Below are positions 34,085 to 44,258 of a stretch of DNA of 64,000 nt, one piece after another. Made by a program: the position numbers and the translations under genes. This DNA is from Phytoactinopolyspora limicola (GTDB lineage Bacteria > Actinomycetota > Actinomycetes > Jiangellales > Jiangellaceae), in assembly GCF_011320225.1 (NCBI RefSeq), contig NZ_JAAOEN010000001.1, positions 1,094,725 to 1,158,724 on the forward strand. Direction: 5' to 3'. The first letter of the stretch is position 1. Each line of letters begins with the position of its first letter. The notes below the pieces were generated by a model. That model had not been told where the DNA came from, made no database searches, and saw only the letters and a list, made by a program, of their open reading frames with translations.

Positions 34085-36342
34085 CCACTCCCGACACCAC
34101 CCACGCCGCCCGCACCTCCACCCCGGCGGTGCCGATGGTGGGCAGGTCGGTGCCGGCCGACGACGCCGGGGCGATCGTCTCCGGCGCTCTCTCGTACGTC
34201 ACCGACCGCCGAGCCAGCGGCATGGTGTGGGCGGCCGTACACCGGTCGGTACACCCACACGCCCACCTCAGGTCGGTGGACACCTCGCGTGCCGTCGCCG
34301 AATCGGGCGTGATCGCCGTGCTCACGGGGGTTGACGTGCCCAACAATCACCTAGGGTCGGACCCGGCCAACGGCCCCGTGCTCGCCGACCAGGTCGTGCG
34401 GCAGGTCGGTGAGGCGATTGCGCTCGTCGCCGCGGTCGACGAGGCCACGGCGCGGCGGGCGGCCGCGCTGATCCAGGTCGAGTACGAACCGCTGCCAGTG
34501 GTCTCCGGGCCGGTGACCGCCCCGGACGAGGTGGCGTCGGTGTCGCTGCACCCAGGTGGCAATGTCGCCGGCACCATCGGCTTCCGGTCGGGTGATGTCG
34601 ACGCCGCACTCGGCACCGCTGAGCTGGTCGTCGAGATGGACACGGTGACGTCGGCGCAGGAACACGTCGCCATCGAGACACCGGGTGGAATGGCCGAATG
34701 GGATCTCGGCAAGGTCACCATCTGGTGTGGTTCGCAGAACCCAGGGCTACACCGGCGGCTGGTCGCCCACGCCCTCGGCCTCGACGCCGACGACGTCCGG
34801 CTGATCAGCAACCCGGTTGGTGGTGCGTTCGGCTCCCGCAACGACGACCCCGTCCCCGTCTACCTCGCGTTGTTGGCGTGGCATACCCGGCGTCCGGTTC
34901 ACCTCCATCTCAGCCGGGAGGAGACGACGGTAGCCGGCCCGAAGCGGCACCCGTACCGTACGCGGGTCCGGATCGCCGTCGATGGTGCCGGGATGCTGTC
35001 CGCGATCGACAGCCGGGCCATCGCGGACACCGGACCGTATGTCACCTCCGGACGGTATGTACTCAAGACGTCGGCTGAGATGTCGGTGGGACCGTACGCC
35101 ACACCCAACGCCAGGTTCGACGGCACCGTGGCCTACTCGAACAACGCCAATGCCGGTGCCTTCCGCGGCTTTGGTGTGCCCCAGGTGGCCTTCGGGTTGG
35201 AGCTGGCGATGTCGCGAGCGGCCGAGCGGCTCCGACTCGACCCCGCCGAGCTGCGCCGGCGCAACCTGCTGCGAGCAGGCGGGCGGCACAGCCTCTACGG
35301 GCACCCGGTGGGCCATGGATTCCGCGCGGTAGAGACGTTGGATGCCGCCGCGGAGCACCCCTTCTGGCGCGAGCGCGAGGCGTGGGCGGCAGGGTCGGTC
35401 GGACCATGGCGGCGAGGAACCGGCATCGCTCTGGCGATCAAGGGTGTCGGCATGGGCAGCGGCCGGGGCGACATCGCGCGGGCGCGGCTCATCGTCGCCA
35501 CTGACGGCCAGATCAACATCTGGGCCGGCCCGAACCACACCGGTCAGGCCATCGAGACCTCCTACCGGCAGGTGGCAGCCGATGTGCTGGGCCTACCCGC
35601 CGACCGGATCCGGGTCCACGTTGGGGACACCGAGCTCGTTCCGGAATCGGGTGCCACCGCCGCTTCTCGCAGCATGTATGCCGGTGGGGCGGCGGTGGAG
35701 CGGGTCTGCGCCCAGTTGCGGGCCGCACTCGACGAAGCTGGCGCCGGCCGTCCGCTGCAGGAGGTCGCGGCCGAGCTCGTGGCCGCCGGCCGGGCCGAGT
35801 ACGAGGCGGAGTTCCCACTCCCCGACGTCGCCGACCCCGGGCGGATCCCGCCGGAAGCGCTGGCCGAGTACGCGCCGCATGCCGTCTACGGCTGCTCAGC
35901 CCAGGTGGTCCGGCTCGAAGTGAACCGGCTCACCGGTGAGGTCCGCCTGCATGGTGTTGTGTGTGCGGTCGACGCCGGGGTCGCCATCAACCCCGGCGCC
36001 ACCATCGGCCAAGCCGAAGGTGGGGTGGCGCAAGGTATCGGCTTCGCCTTGTTCGAGGAATATCGCGTCCACGAGGGCCGGCCGGTGACCACCGGCCTGG
36101 AGAACTACCTCGTTCCCACCGCGGTCGACACACCTCCCATCGAGACGATCCTCGTCCCCGGATACGAAGGCACCGGACCGTTCGGAGCGAAAGGTATGTC
36201 GGAGGTGGTCGTTGTGCCGACGGCCCCGGCCATCGCCGCGGCCATCGGCGCCGCCACCGGTGTGTGGCCACAGCATCTTCCGGTCACACCGGAACGCCTG
36301 TGGACCGCCTTGCGCGCCGCCGACGGGGTGGTCGCCGCATGA
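34081..36342 (+). CDS. Xanthine-dehydrogenase-family molybdenum-binding subunit
   Basis: 753 residues. An N-terminal a/b hammerhead domain (about 30-145) contains RASGMVWAAVHRSVHPHAHL. Molybdopterin-contact segments are NPVGGAFGSRND, NAGAFRGFGVPQVAFG and GPNHTGQAIETSYRQVAAD. The catalytic Glu is in GAKGMSE. AFRGFG resembles the xanthine/aldehyde oxidase branch rather than CO dehydrogenase, which has an AYRCSFR loop. It would hydroxylate an N-heterocycle or oxidise an aldehyde using water oxygen. It works with the two next genes as an L-S-M complex. Confidence 0.88.
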   Translation: MTTPDTTHAARTSTPAVPMVGRSVPADDAGAIVSGALSYVTDRRASGMVWAAVHRSVHPHAHLRSVDTSRAVAESGVIAVLTGVDVPNNHLGSDPANGPVLADQVVRQVGEAIALVAAVDEATARRAAALIQVEYEPLPVVSGPVTAPDEVASVSLHPGGNVAGTIGFRSGDVDAALGTAELVVEMDTVTSAQEHVAIETPGGMAEWDLGKVTIWCGSQNPGLHRRLVAHALGLDADDVRLISNPVGGAFGSRNDDPVPVYLALLAWHTRRPVHLHLSREETTVAGPKRHPYRTRVRIAVDGAGMLSAIDSRAIADTGPYVTSGRYVLKTSAEMSVGPYATPNARFDGTVAYSNNANAGAFRGFGVPQVAFGLELAMSRAAERLRLDPAELRRRNLLRAGGRHSLYGHPVGHGFRAVETLDAAAEHPFWREREAWAAGSVGPWRRGTGIALAIKGVGMGSGRGDIARARLIVATDGQINIWAGPNHTGQAIETSYRQVAADVLGLPADRIRVHVGDTELVPESGATAASRSMYAGGAAVERVCAQLRAALDEAGAGRPLQEVAAELVAAGRAEYEAEFPLPDVADPGRIPPEALAEYAPHAVYGCSAQVVRLEVNRLTGEVRLHGVVCAVDAGVAINPGATIGQAEGGVAQGIGFALFEEYRVHEGRPVTTGLENYLVPTAVDTPPIETILVPGYEGTGPFGAKGMSEVVVVPTAPAIAAAIGAATGVWPQHLPVTPERLWTALRAADGVVAA

Positions 36343-36790
36343 ACGTCAACGGAACCGCGGTGACCGGGTATGACGCCGGGGCCCGCCTGCTCGACGTCAT
36401 CCGGGAACACCTGGGCCTGCGCGGCACCAAAGAAGGCTGCGGCGTGGGTGAATGCGGCAGCTGCACCGTCCTGCTGGATGGCGAGCCGGTCTGCTCGTGT
36501 CTGGTGCTCGCCGGTCAGGCCGAGGGCCGCGAGGTGACGACGGTCGAAGGGCTGGCGTCCTGCCCGGCCGGTGCGCGGTTGCGGGAGCAGCTCGTCGATC
36601 ACCAGGCCTTGCAGTGTGGTTACTGCATTCCCGGGGTGATGGTGTCGGCCACCGCACACCTGAGCCGGACCGAGGAGGTCACCGAGGAGAGCGTGCGGAC
36701 CGCCATCTCCGGGAACCTGTGTCGCTGCACCGGCTACACCAAGCTGGTGTCGGCGGTGCTCACTGCCGCGAGCGATACCGGAGCTCACTC

Positions 36791-36794
<4 letters not shown>
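36339..36794 (+). CDS. Molybdenum hydroxylase [2Fe-2S] subunit
   Basis: 151 residues. Plant-type ferredoxin Cys are in GCGVGECGSCTVLLDG and the fourth Cys in CSCLVL; the C-terminal [2Fe-2S]-binding domain has QCGYCIPG and GNLCRCTGY. These two clusters pass electrons from the molybdenum centre to FAD. ATG at 36339 overlaps the large-subunit stop by 4 bp. Confidence 0.93.
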
Positions 36795-37635
<841 letters not shown>

Positions 37636-37639
<4 letters not shown>

Positions 37640-38589
37640 GATGTGGCATCACCATCCCCTTGAACCAGCCGATCACCAGCGTCGGCGGATTGGCCGCACA
37701 CGCGGAGAAGCTGGGCTTCGACGAGTTGTGGCTGGCTGATCACTACTACAACCGGGACACGTCCGTCGCCCTGGCCCTGATGGCTCAGCACACCGAGACG
37801 GCCACCCTCGGAACCGCGGTGGCCAGCCCCTTCCTGCGCCATCCGACGTTGCTGGCGAGCCTCGCGGCCACCATCACCGAGCTGGCCGGGCAGCGGTTCG
37901 TGCTCGGGCTCGGCAGTGGTGGTTATGAGTTCCCGCAGGAGATGGATATCGCCATCAAACGGCCGCTGGCCGCGATCGCCGAGTCCACCCGGGTGGTGCG
38001 TGAGCTGTTGGCCGGCCCGGCGGACGTCACCGGGGAGGTGTTCAGCGCCCGTGGTGCGGCCTTGCGGTGGCCGGCCGCTCCGACCCCGGTCTACCTGGCC
38101 GCCCGTGGACCGAAGATGCTCGCCCTGGCCGGTGACATCGCCGATGGCGTGATCACCCACGGTATCTCCGACCGGCATATCGCCTACGTCCAGGAGAAGA
38201 CCGGCGGCGGTGCGCAGGTGTGCCTGATGCTCGACGTCGACGTCGACGACGACCAAGCGGCGGCCTATGCGCGGCTTCGGCCCCGCTGCCTGATGATGGC
38301 CGGCGGGTCCTACGCCGACGAGCTGATCGACGTATACGGCCTGCCTCGCGACGAGGTGCGTCAGCTGCGGTCCACGTTGCGGCTGGAGGGCCGCGACCAA
38401 GCCGCCGCGCTGGTGACCGACGACATGGCCGCGGCGTTCGGGATCGCCGGCCCGGCCGCGCATGTCCGGGAGGAACTGGACCGGTTGGCGGCCCGTGGCG
38501 TCGACTCGGTCATCCTCTCCGTCGGCGGCACCGATCCGGATGGCATCGCCGGTGCCATGACCCGGCTGGCCGAGGCGGTGATCGCATGA
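37636..38589 (+). CDS. LLM-class flavin-dependent oxidoreductase
   Basis: 317 residues, a luciferase-like TIM barrel. Typical segments are AEKLGFDELWLADHYYNRDT, TATLGTAVASPFLRHP, GQRFVLGLGSGGYEFP and PTPVYLAARGPKMLALAG. It could use FMNH2 or coenzyme F420; the Mer/F420 style GxGSG is present, but the cofactor cannot be fixed. Overlaps both neighbours by 4 bp. In context it probably oxidises or opens the substrate hydroxylated by the molybdenum enzyme. Confidence 0.85.
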
Positions 38590-39704
38590 ACGGCGCGCTG
38601 CCCGGAAAGGTGACCGTGCTCGGGTCCGGCGCCGGTGCTCTGGCCTGTTCGTTCGAGCTCGCCCAGCACGGTAGCCGGGTCACCCTCGCCGACCTCCCGG
38701 AGTTCGGGACCGCCGTTCAGGCCGTCGCAGGTACCGGACAGGTCACCCTCAAGGCGCCGTGGCATGGCCTGGTCACCGCCCCGGTTGCCGCCACCAGTAC
38801 CGACCCGGCCAACGCGGTGGCCGGCGCGGACCTCGTGGTGGTCTGTGTTCCCGCGTTCGGCCACGACACGTTCGCCGAGCTGCTAGCGCCGGTTCTGCTG
38901 GACGGCCAGCGGGTCCTGTGGGTGGGCGAAGGTGGCGGCAGTCTGGTTCTCGTCGACGCGTTGCGGCGCGCCGGCCGCCGACCCGATGTCCAGATCGGCG
39001 AGACGAACAGCCTTCCGTACGGTGCGCGGGTGCGTGGACCAGGTGTCGTCAGCGCCTCACGGAAGGCCGGCGGGACACTGGTGGCATCCCTGGGCGCGGA
39101 CGGCGACCTGGTGGACATGGCCCAGGCGATCTGGTCTTGGATGTCCCCGGCGGAGAGCGTCTGGGAGACCGTGCTGCTCAACTTCAACGCCATCGACCAT
39201 GTTCCGCCCATCATCTGCAACTTGGGCACGGTTGAAAGCCGCAACGGCAAGATGCTGCTGTGGGGCGAGGGAGCCTCGCCGGGGGTCGCCCGGATCATCG
39301 AGACGCTCGACGCGGAGCTGTTCACCCTGCGGCAGGCCCTCGGGGTGCGCAACACCAAACGTTATGCCGACTACCTCGTCGAGCAGGGGTTCGCCCCACC
39401 AGGCACTCCGTCGTTCTACGAATTGTTGCGGGCCAGTTCGTTCGCCGACAGCACCTTCCAGTGTGGACCGGACGCGCTGTCCAGCCGCTACATCACCGAG
39501 GACGTCCCCTACGCGCTGGTGCTGTTCTCCTCGATTGGTCGGGAGGTAGGTGTCGCCACCCCCACCGTCGACAGCCTGATCCACCTGACGTCGATCGCGG
39601 TCCAACGAGACCTGTTCGCCGAGGGACGCACCCTCGACCAGTTCGGGCTGGCTGGCCGAGGACGGGCGGGCCTCATGACGGCCGTGCGGGAGGGCTGGTG
39701 GTAG
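38586..39704 (+). CDS. NAD(P)-dependent octopine/opine-dehydrogenase-family oxidoreductase
   Basis: 372 residues. The N-terminal Rossmann fold begins VTVLGSGAGALACSFELAQH with GADLVVVCVPAFGHD. The C-terminal domain has NFNAIDHVPPIICNLG and RYITEDVPYALVLFSSIG, as in the NAD/NADP octopine/nopaline dehydrogenase family. Opine dehydrogenases join or split an amino acid and an oxo acid by a secondary amine, which would fit an N-linked substrate. Start at 38586 overlaps the LLM gene. Confidence 0.82.
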   Translation: MNGALPGKVTVLGSGAGALACSFELAQHGSRVTLADLPEFGTAVQAVAGTGQVTLKAPWHGLVTAPVAATSTDPANAVAGADLVVVCVPAFGHDTFAELLAPVLLDGQRVLWVGEGGGSLVLVDALRRAGRRPDVQIGETNSLPYGARVRGPGVVSASRKAGGTLVASLGADGDLVDMAQAIWSWMSPAESVWETVLLNFNAIDHVPPIICNLGTVESRNGKMLLWGEGASPGVARIIETLDAELFTLRQALGVRNTKRYADYLVEQGFAPPGTPSFYELLRASSFADSTFQCGPDALSSRYITEDVPYALVLFSSIGREVGVATPTVDSLIHLTSIAVQRDLFAEGRTLDQFGLAGRGRAGLMTAVREGWW

Positions 39705-41062
39705 CCGGCGCCCGGCTCGTCGGCGGCACGGTGCTCGACTCGTCGGCAGGCACCTCGACGGCCGACGTCGTCATGGCGGACGGACGGCTCGCCGCGCCGT
39801 CGACGGCTACCGATCTGCCGGTGGTCGATATCTCTGGCCGGCTGGTCCTGCCGGGCCTGGTCAACGTCCACGACCACCTGAGATCCCTGCTTCCGGCCAC
39901 CCGTGCGGGTGAGTCGCTGACTCTGTCGGCCGTCGTCGACCGGGCGGCCGCGGCCAGCGGGTCGGCGACGGCCGCACACTACAGAACGTTGTCGGCCATG
40001 GGCGCCGCCCGGCTGGTGCTTGGTGGTGTCACCTCCGTGATCGACCACATCTACCCGGTACATCGGCCGGGTATGGTCGAGGCGGCCGTGGCCGGGCACG
40101 AGTCAGTAGGTGTCCGAGCGTCGATGGCGGTTGGGCTCATGGACGTCGGCCGGCCCGGTGTCGCCCAGGATGCCCACACCACGATCACCCAGGCGGCGCG
40201 GCTCATCGACGACATCCTGCCGGCCGAACGGTTGTTCCTTGCCCCGGTGTCACTGCGTCAGTCGACGCCGGCCGCCTACCGCGCCGCCGTCGACGCGGCC
40301 GACCGGCTGGGGCCACGGCTGTACACACACATCGCGGAGTCCGAGGCCGAAGTTGAGCGCTGCCTGGCCGAACACGGAATGCGGCCGGTGGAGCTCCTGC
40401 ACTCCTTCGGGTTTCTGCGGCCGGGCACCATCGTCGTCCACTGTGTCCATCTCGACGAGCGGGACCGGCAGCTGCTGGCCGGCACCGGCACGGCAGTGGC
40501 CTATTGTCCGTCGAACCATCTCAGGTTCGCCAAAGGTTTCGCTCCGGTACGTGACCTGCTCGACCGGGGTGTTCCAGTGGGATTGGGCATCGACGGGATG
40601 GCCGACGGCTTCGCGGAGATGCGGCAGGCCATCTACGCGCAAGGCTCCGCCACCGGCCATACCGGCGCAATCAGCTCCGAGCAGGCGTTCCGGATGGCGA
40701 CGAGTGTGCCGGCCAGCATGCTCGGCATCGCCGGACTCACCGGTGATCTGCGGGTGGGAGATCGAGCCGACGTTGTTGTGGTCGCGGTGGATCGCCCCGG
40801 GTTGCAGCCCGTCGCCGATCCGCTGTGGACACTCGTGCACCGGACCGGTGGCACGGACGTCACCGATGTTTTCGTCGACGGCCAGCCCGTCGTCCGCGAT
40901 GGACGGCTGGTCCGCGTCGACCCGTCCGAACTCGTCGAGAAGGCGACGGCGGCGACGACAGCTCTCGCCGCCGCGGCCGGCGTCGAGTTCCCCCCGTACC
41001 AGGGCGGATCATCCGCCACCCCCGGCTCCAGCCGTTCCGGGAGCGACCGAGCTTCCCGCTGA
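39698..41062 (+). CDS. Amidohydrolase-superfamily protein, ATZ/TRZ deaminase-like
   Basis: 454 residues. Metal-ligand motifs are LVNVHDHL (HxH), YTHIAESEAEVE, IVVHCVHLDE and LGIDGMAD. The order and spacing match the cyclic deaminase branch (ATZ/TRZ, SAH deaminase). GTG at 39698 gives a 7-bp overlap with the previous gene and the usual short N-terminal beta domain. It would hydrolyse an amine or amide on a ring. Ser/Gly-rich tail after residue 435. Confidence 0.82.
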   Translation: MVAGARLVGGTVLDSSAGTSTADVVMADGRLAAPSTATDLPVVDISGRLVLPGLVNVHDHLRSLLPATRAGESLTLSAVVDRAAAASGSATAAHYRTLSAMGAARLVLGGVTSVIDHIYPVHRPGMVEAAVAGHESVGVRASMAVGLMDVGRPGVAQDAHTTITQAARLIDDILPAERLFLAPVSLRQSTPAAYRAAVDAADRLGPRLYTHIAESEAEVERCLAEHGMRPVELLHSFGFLRPGTIVVHCVHLDERDRQLLAGTGTAVAYCPSNHLRFAKGFAPVRDLLDRGVPVGLGIDGMADGFAEMRQAIYAQGSATGHTGAISSEQAFRMATSVPASMLGIAGLTGDLRVGDRADVVVVAVDRPGLQPVADPLWTLVHRTGGTDVTDVFVDGQPVVRDGRLVRVDPSELVEKATAATTALAAAAGVEFPPYQGGSSATPGSSRSGSDRASR

Positions 41063-41079
41063 CACGAGGAGGCACCACC

Positions 41080-42411
41080 ATGACAGGCATGTTCACACCG
41101 TCCGGCCATCGCCGGACACCGAGCTTGAACCGGCGCCGATTCCTGGGCCTGGGGGTGGGGGCACTCGCCGGTGCCACCCTCGCCGGCTGCGGTGGCGACG
41201 ACGGGTCGGGCGACACCACGGATGCCTCCGGCGCCGGCAACGGTGCGGGCAACGGCAGCGGAGGTGGACCCGTCACGGTCTGGGCCAGCACCGCGTGGGG
41301 CGAATCGGGTTCGGCGTTCGTGCAAGCGTTGGAAGAGTATCCAGGCGCCGACGTTCGGTTCCAGGGTTTCCCGGCGAACGAGCTGGTCGACAAGGTCACC
41401 ACGGCGATCAGTGGTGGCGGTGGACCGGACGTCGTCCTGCTCGACGTCAGCCAGGTGACCCAGTTCGGGGCTTCCGGCCTGTTCGCCGACGTGACCGACA
41501 GCTTCCAGCCGATCGCCGGTGAGTTCTTCGAGGGTAACGTCCGCTCCGGGCAGTACCAGGGCCGCCAGTACGCGGTGCCCTACGACACCGGCAACGTCGG
41601 CCTGTTCTGGAACCAGCGGATGTTCGACGAGGCTGGCATCGACGGCCCGCCGCAGACGTGGGACGAGCTGTTGCAGACGTCTCTCGAGCTCACCCACGAC
41701 GGACAGTACGGATTCATGATGGGTGCGCTCGGGTACGGTGCGTTCCTCTGGTGGCCGTGGCTGTGGCAGAACGGTGGCGAGATCCTCACCGAAGACCTGA
41801 CCGCTGCCGCGTTCAACCAGGATCCGGGGCGGGAGGCCTGGCAGTTCTACGCCGACCTCAACCTGGTTCACGGTGTGGTGCCGCCCACGTTCCTCACGGT
41901 GACGCAATCGTGGGACGACTACGTACGCCCGTTCGTCACCGAAGAGGTGGCGATGATGACCATCGGCGACTGGGGTATCCGCTCCATCGACGCGGTGAAC
42001 CCCGACCTCGAGTATGCCGTGGCGCCGCTACCCACGGGTGATCGCGCCGCGACCGTACTCGGTGGCAACGCGCTGGCCGTCTCCGCCGACTCGGCCGATC
42101 CCGACGCCGCGTGGGCTTTGATCGAACATCTGGTCAGCGCCGATCAGCAGGTCGTCGTCGAGGAGATGGCCCGCCTGTCCGCCCGGCGGGACGTCGTCGA
42201 CACCGACTACGTACAAGACGATCCGGTCCGGCTCACCTTCGCCACCCAGGCCGAGATCACCGTCGCCCGCCCGGCGATCCCCAACTGGGGTCAGATCGAG
42301 TGGGGGGTCATGGCCGAGACCTGGGACCGCGTCATCCACGAGCAGGCCTCCCCGCTGGAGGCGCTCGACGAGGCCGCTGCCGAGGTCGACGCGATCCTCG
42401 GAGACAGCTGA
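41080..42411 (+). CDS. ABC importer solute-binding lipoprotein (sugar type, family 1)
   Basis: 443 residues. A twin-arginine-like signal (RRRFLGLGVGALAGA) ends in the lipobox LAGC, so it is an anchored extracytoplasmic lipoprotein. A Gly/Asp/Asn linker (about 37-62) precedes a carbohydrate-type SBP fold with YAVPYDTGNVGLFWNQRMFD and PQTWDELLQTSLEL. GAGGAGG precedes the ATG at 41080. It delivers the substrate to the two permeases next to it. Confidence 0.9.
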   Translation: MTGMFTPSGHRRTPSLNRRRFLGLGVGALAGATLAGCGGDDGSGDTTDASGAGNGAGNGSGGGPVTVWASTAWGESGSAFVQALEEYPGADVRFQGFPANELVDKVTTAISGGGGPDVVLLDVSQVTQFGASGLFADVTDSFQPIAGEFFEGNVRSGQYQGRQYAVPYDTGNVGLFWNQRMFDEAGIDGPPQTWDELLQTSLELTHDGQYGFMMGALGYGAFLWWPWLWQNGGEILTEDLTAAAFNQDPGREAWQFYADLNLVHGVVPPTFLTVTQSWDDYVRPFVTEEVAMMTIGDWGIRSIDAVNPDLEYAVAPLPTGDRAATVLGGNALAVSADSADPDAAWALIEHLVSADQQVVVEEMARLSARRDVVDTDYVQDDPVRLTFATQAEITVARPAIPNWGQIEWGVMAETWDRVIHEQASPLEALDEAAAEVDAILGDS

Positions 42412-42456
42412 TCCGGGCACGCCGACCCTGACCGCACTCCATGACGGGGCACGAGC

Positions 42457-43395
42457 ATGACCATGAAGACACCTGTGCGTGAATCCGCCACCCGGATCCC
42501 AGCGGCGACCGGCTACCGGCCGCCGCTGGGCCGGCGCTTGACGCCGCTCGCGTTCATCGCACCCGCGGTGATCGTTCTTCTGGTGGTCCTGGGTTACCCG
42601 GTGGCCAACGCGATCTGGACCAGCCTGAACTACGAGGTCGCTACCGCCCCGGACGCACGTGAGTTCGCCGGGTTGGGCAACTTCCGAGAGATCTTCGCCG
42701 ATCGCGCCTTCGCCGGCGCCGCCATGCGTAGTGCTGTGTGGGCGTTCGCCAACTTAGTACTCCAGCTGACCATTGGGTTGATCATCGCGTCGGTGCTCAA
42801 CCAGCGGCTGCGGGCTCGGGCCATGGTGCGCAGCATCGTCATCATCCCGTGGGTGGTTCCTACCGTGGTGGTCGCGCTGATCTGGCGCTTCATCATGGAC
42901 CCCACGTCCGGACCGCTCAACGACGTGCTGCGCTCCACCGGCATCATGAGCGAACCGCCGCTCTGGCTCGCCGACACCGACTGGGCGTTTCCCGTGCTGA
43001 TCCTGGTCAGCGTGTGGAAATGGACGCCGTTCGTGGCGGTGATCCTGCTGGCCGGGCTGCAGACAGTGCCGGACGAGGTCCGCGAGGCCGCATTGATCGA
43101 CGGAGCGACCTCCTTCCAGCGGTTCCGTTATGTGATCGTCCCGCACATCAGCACGAGCATCGCCATGGCCAGCGTCCTGACGATCGCCTACTCGATCAAC
43201 AACTTCGCCGGCATCTGGCTGTTCACCCGTGGTGGTCCGGCGGGCAGCACGGAGACCCTGACCACGCTGGCTTACCGGTACGCGTTCGCCGAATTCGACT
43301 TCGGCAAGGCGGCGGCGGTGGCGTTCGTCCTGTTCGTCTTCGTGTTCATCGTCAGCTGCGTCTACTTCTACATCGTCGAGGGGAGGCGGAAGTGA
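42457..43395 (+). CDS. ABC importer permease 1 (MalF-like)
   Basis: 312 residues with six membrane helices. The EAA loop that contacts the ATPase is EAALIDGATSFQRFRYVIVP. GTP/YP-rich helix near 25-55 (LAFIAPAVIVLLVVLGYPV) is the usual first helix. It forms the transport channel with permease 2, overlapping it by 4 bp. Confidence 0.92.
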   Translation: MTMKTPVRESATRIPAATGYRPPLGRRLTPLAFIAPAVIVLLVVLGYPVANAIWTSLNYEVATAPDAREFAGLGNFREIFADRAFAGAAMRSAVWAFANLVLQLTIGLIIASVLNQRLRARAMVRSIVIIPWVVPTVVVALIWRFIMDPTSGPLNDVLRSTGIMSEPPLWLADTDWAFPVLILVSVWKWTPFVAVILLAGLQTVPDEVREAALIDGATSFQRFRYVIVPHISTSIAMASVLTIAYSINNFAGIWLFTRGGPAGSTETLTTLAYRYAFAEFDFGKAAAVAFVLFVFVFIVSCVYFYIVEGRRK

Positions 43396-44258
43396 GCGTC
43401 CAGATCACGCGGGCCCGCCGTCCACGCCCGGCCAGATTCGGCCACCGGCTGCGCCGGCTGGGGCTGTACCTGCTGGTGGTGCTGATCCTCGGCGTCGTGC
43501 TGGCGCCGTTCCTCTGGATGGTGTTGTCCAGCTTCAAGAGCCCGGGCGAGATCCAGGGGGTGACGGAGAACTGGCTGCCCGAACGGCCCTACGTTGAGAA
43601 CTACGAGGGTCTGCGAGATACGCCGTTCCTTCGGTACTTCACCAACAGCCTCTTCATCGCGGCCGGTACCACCTCGATCGCGATCGTGGTGGCCGTCTTG
43701 GCCGGGTATGGCTTCGCCCGGTTCCGGTTCGTCGGCCGGAAGATGCTGCTGATCGCGATCGTGACGATGCAGATGTTCCCGGCGGTGCTGTTGGCGGTCC
43801 CGCTCTACAAGATGTTGCGCACGGCCGGGCTGCTCGACACCCAACTTGGGCTCGTCGTGGTCTATGTGACGTTCGCGCTGCCGTTCTGCATCTGGATGAT
43901 GCGCAACTACTTCCTCACCGTGCCGATCGAGGTGGAGGAGGCCGCGCTGATCGATGGGTGCAACCGGTTCACGGCGTTGTGGCGGGTGGTCTTGCCGCCC
44001 ACGGTGCCGGCGATCGCCGCTGCCGCGGCCTTCTGCGTGATCAACGTGTGGGAGGAGTTCCTGTACGCGAACACGTTCATCGACACCGACTCGCGTCGGC
44101 CGTTGTCGGTGGGGTTGTACTCCCTCATCGGCGAGTACACCACCGACTGGGGGCGCCTGATGGCCGCTGGGGTCCTGATGGTGCTGCCCGTCGTGATCAT
44201 TTTCGCCGTCTTGCAGCGTTACCTGACCCAGATCGCTGGAGGGGGAGTCAAAGGATGA
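43392..44258 (+). CDS. ABC importer permease 2 (MalG-like)
   Basis: 288 residues with six membrane helices and the EAA loop EAALIDGCNRFTALWRVVLP. GTG start at 43392 overlaps permease 1 by 4 bp. Neither this operon nor its surroundings encodes the ATP-binding subunit, so a shared MsiK-type ATPase is likely; this sharing is common in actinobacteria. Confidence 0.92.
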   Translation: MSVQITRARRPRPARFGHRLRRLGLYLLVVLILGVVLAPFLWMVLSSFKSPGEIQGVTENWLPERPYVENYEGLRDTPFLRYFTNSLFIAAGTTSIAIVVAVLAGYGFARFRFVGRKMLLIAIVTMQMFPAVLLAVPLYKMLRTAGLLDTQLGLVVVYVTFALPFCIWMMRNYFLTVPIEVEEAALIDGCNRFTALWRVVLPPTVPAIAAAAAFCVINVWEEFLYANTFIDTDSRRPLSVGLYSLIGEYTTDWGRLMAAGVLMVLPVVIIFAVLQRYLTQIAGGGVKG

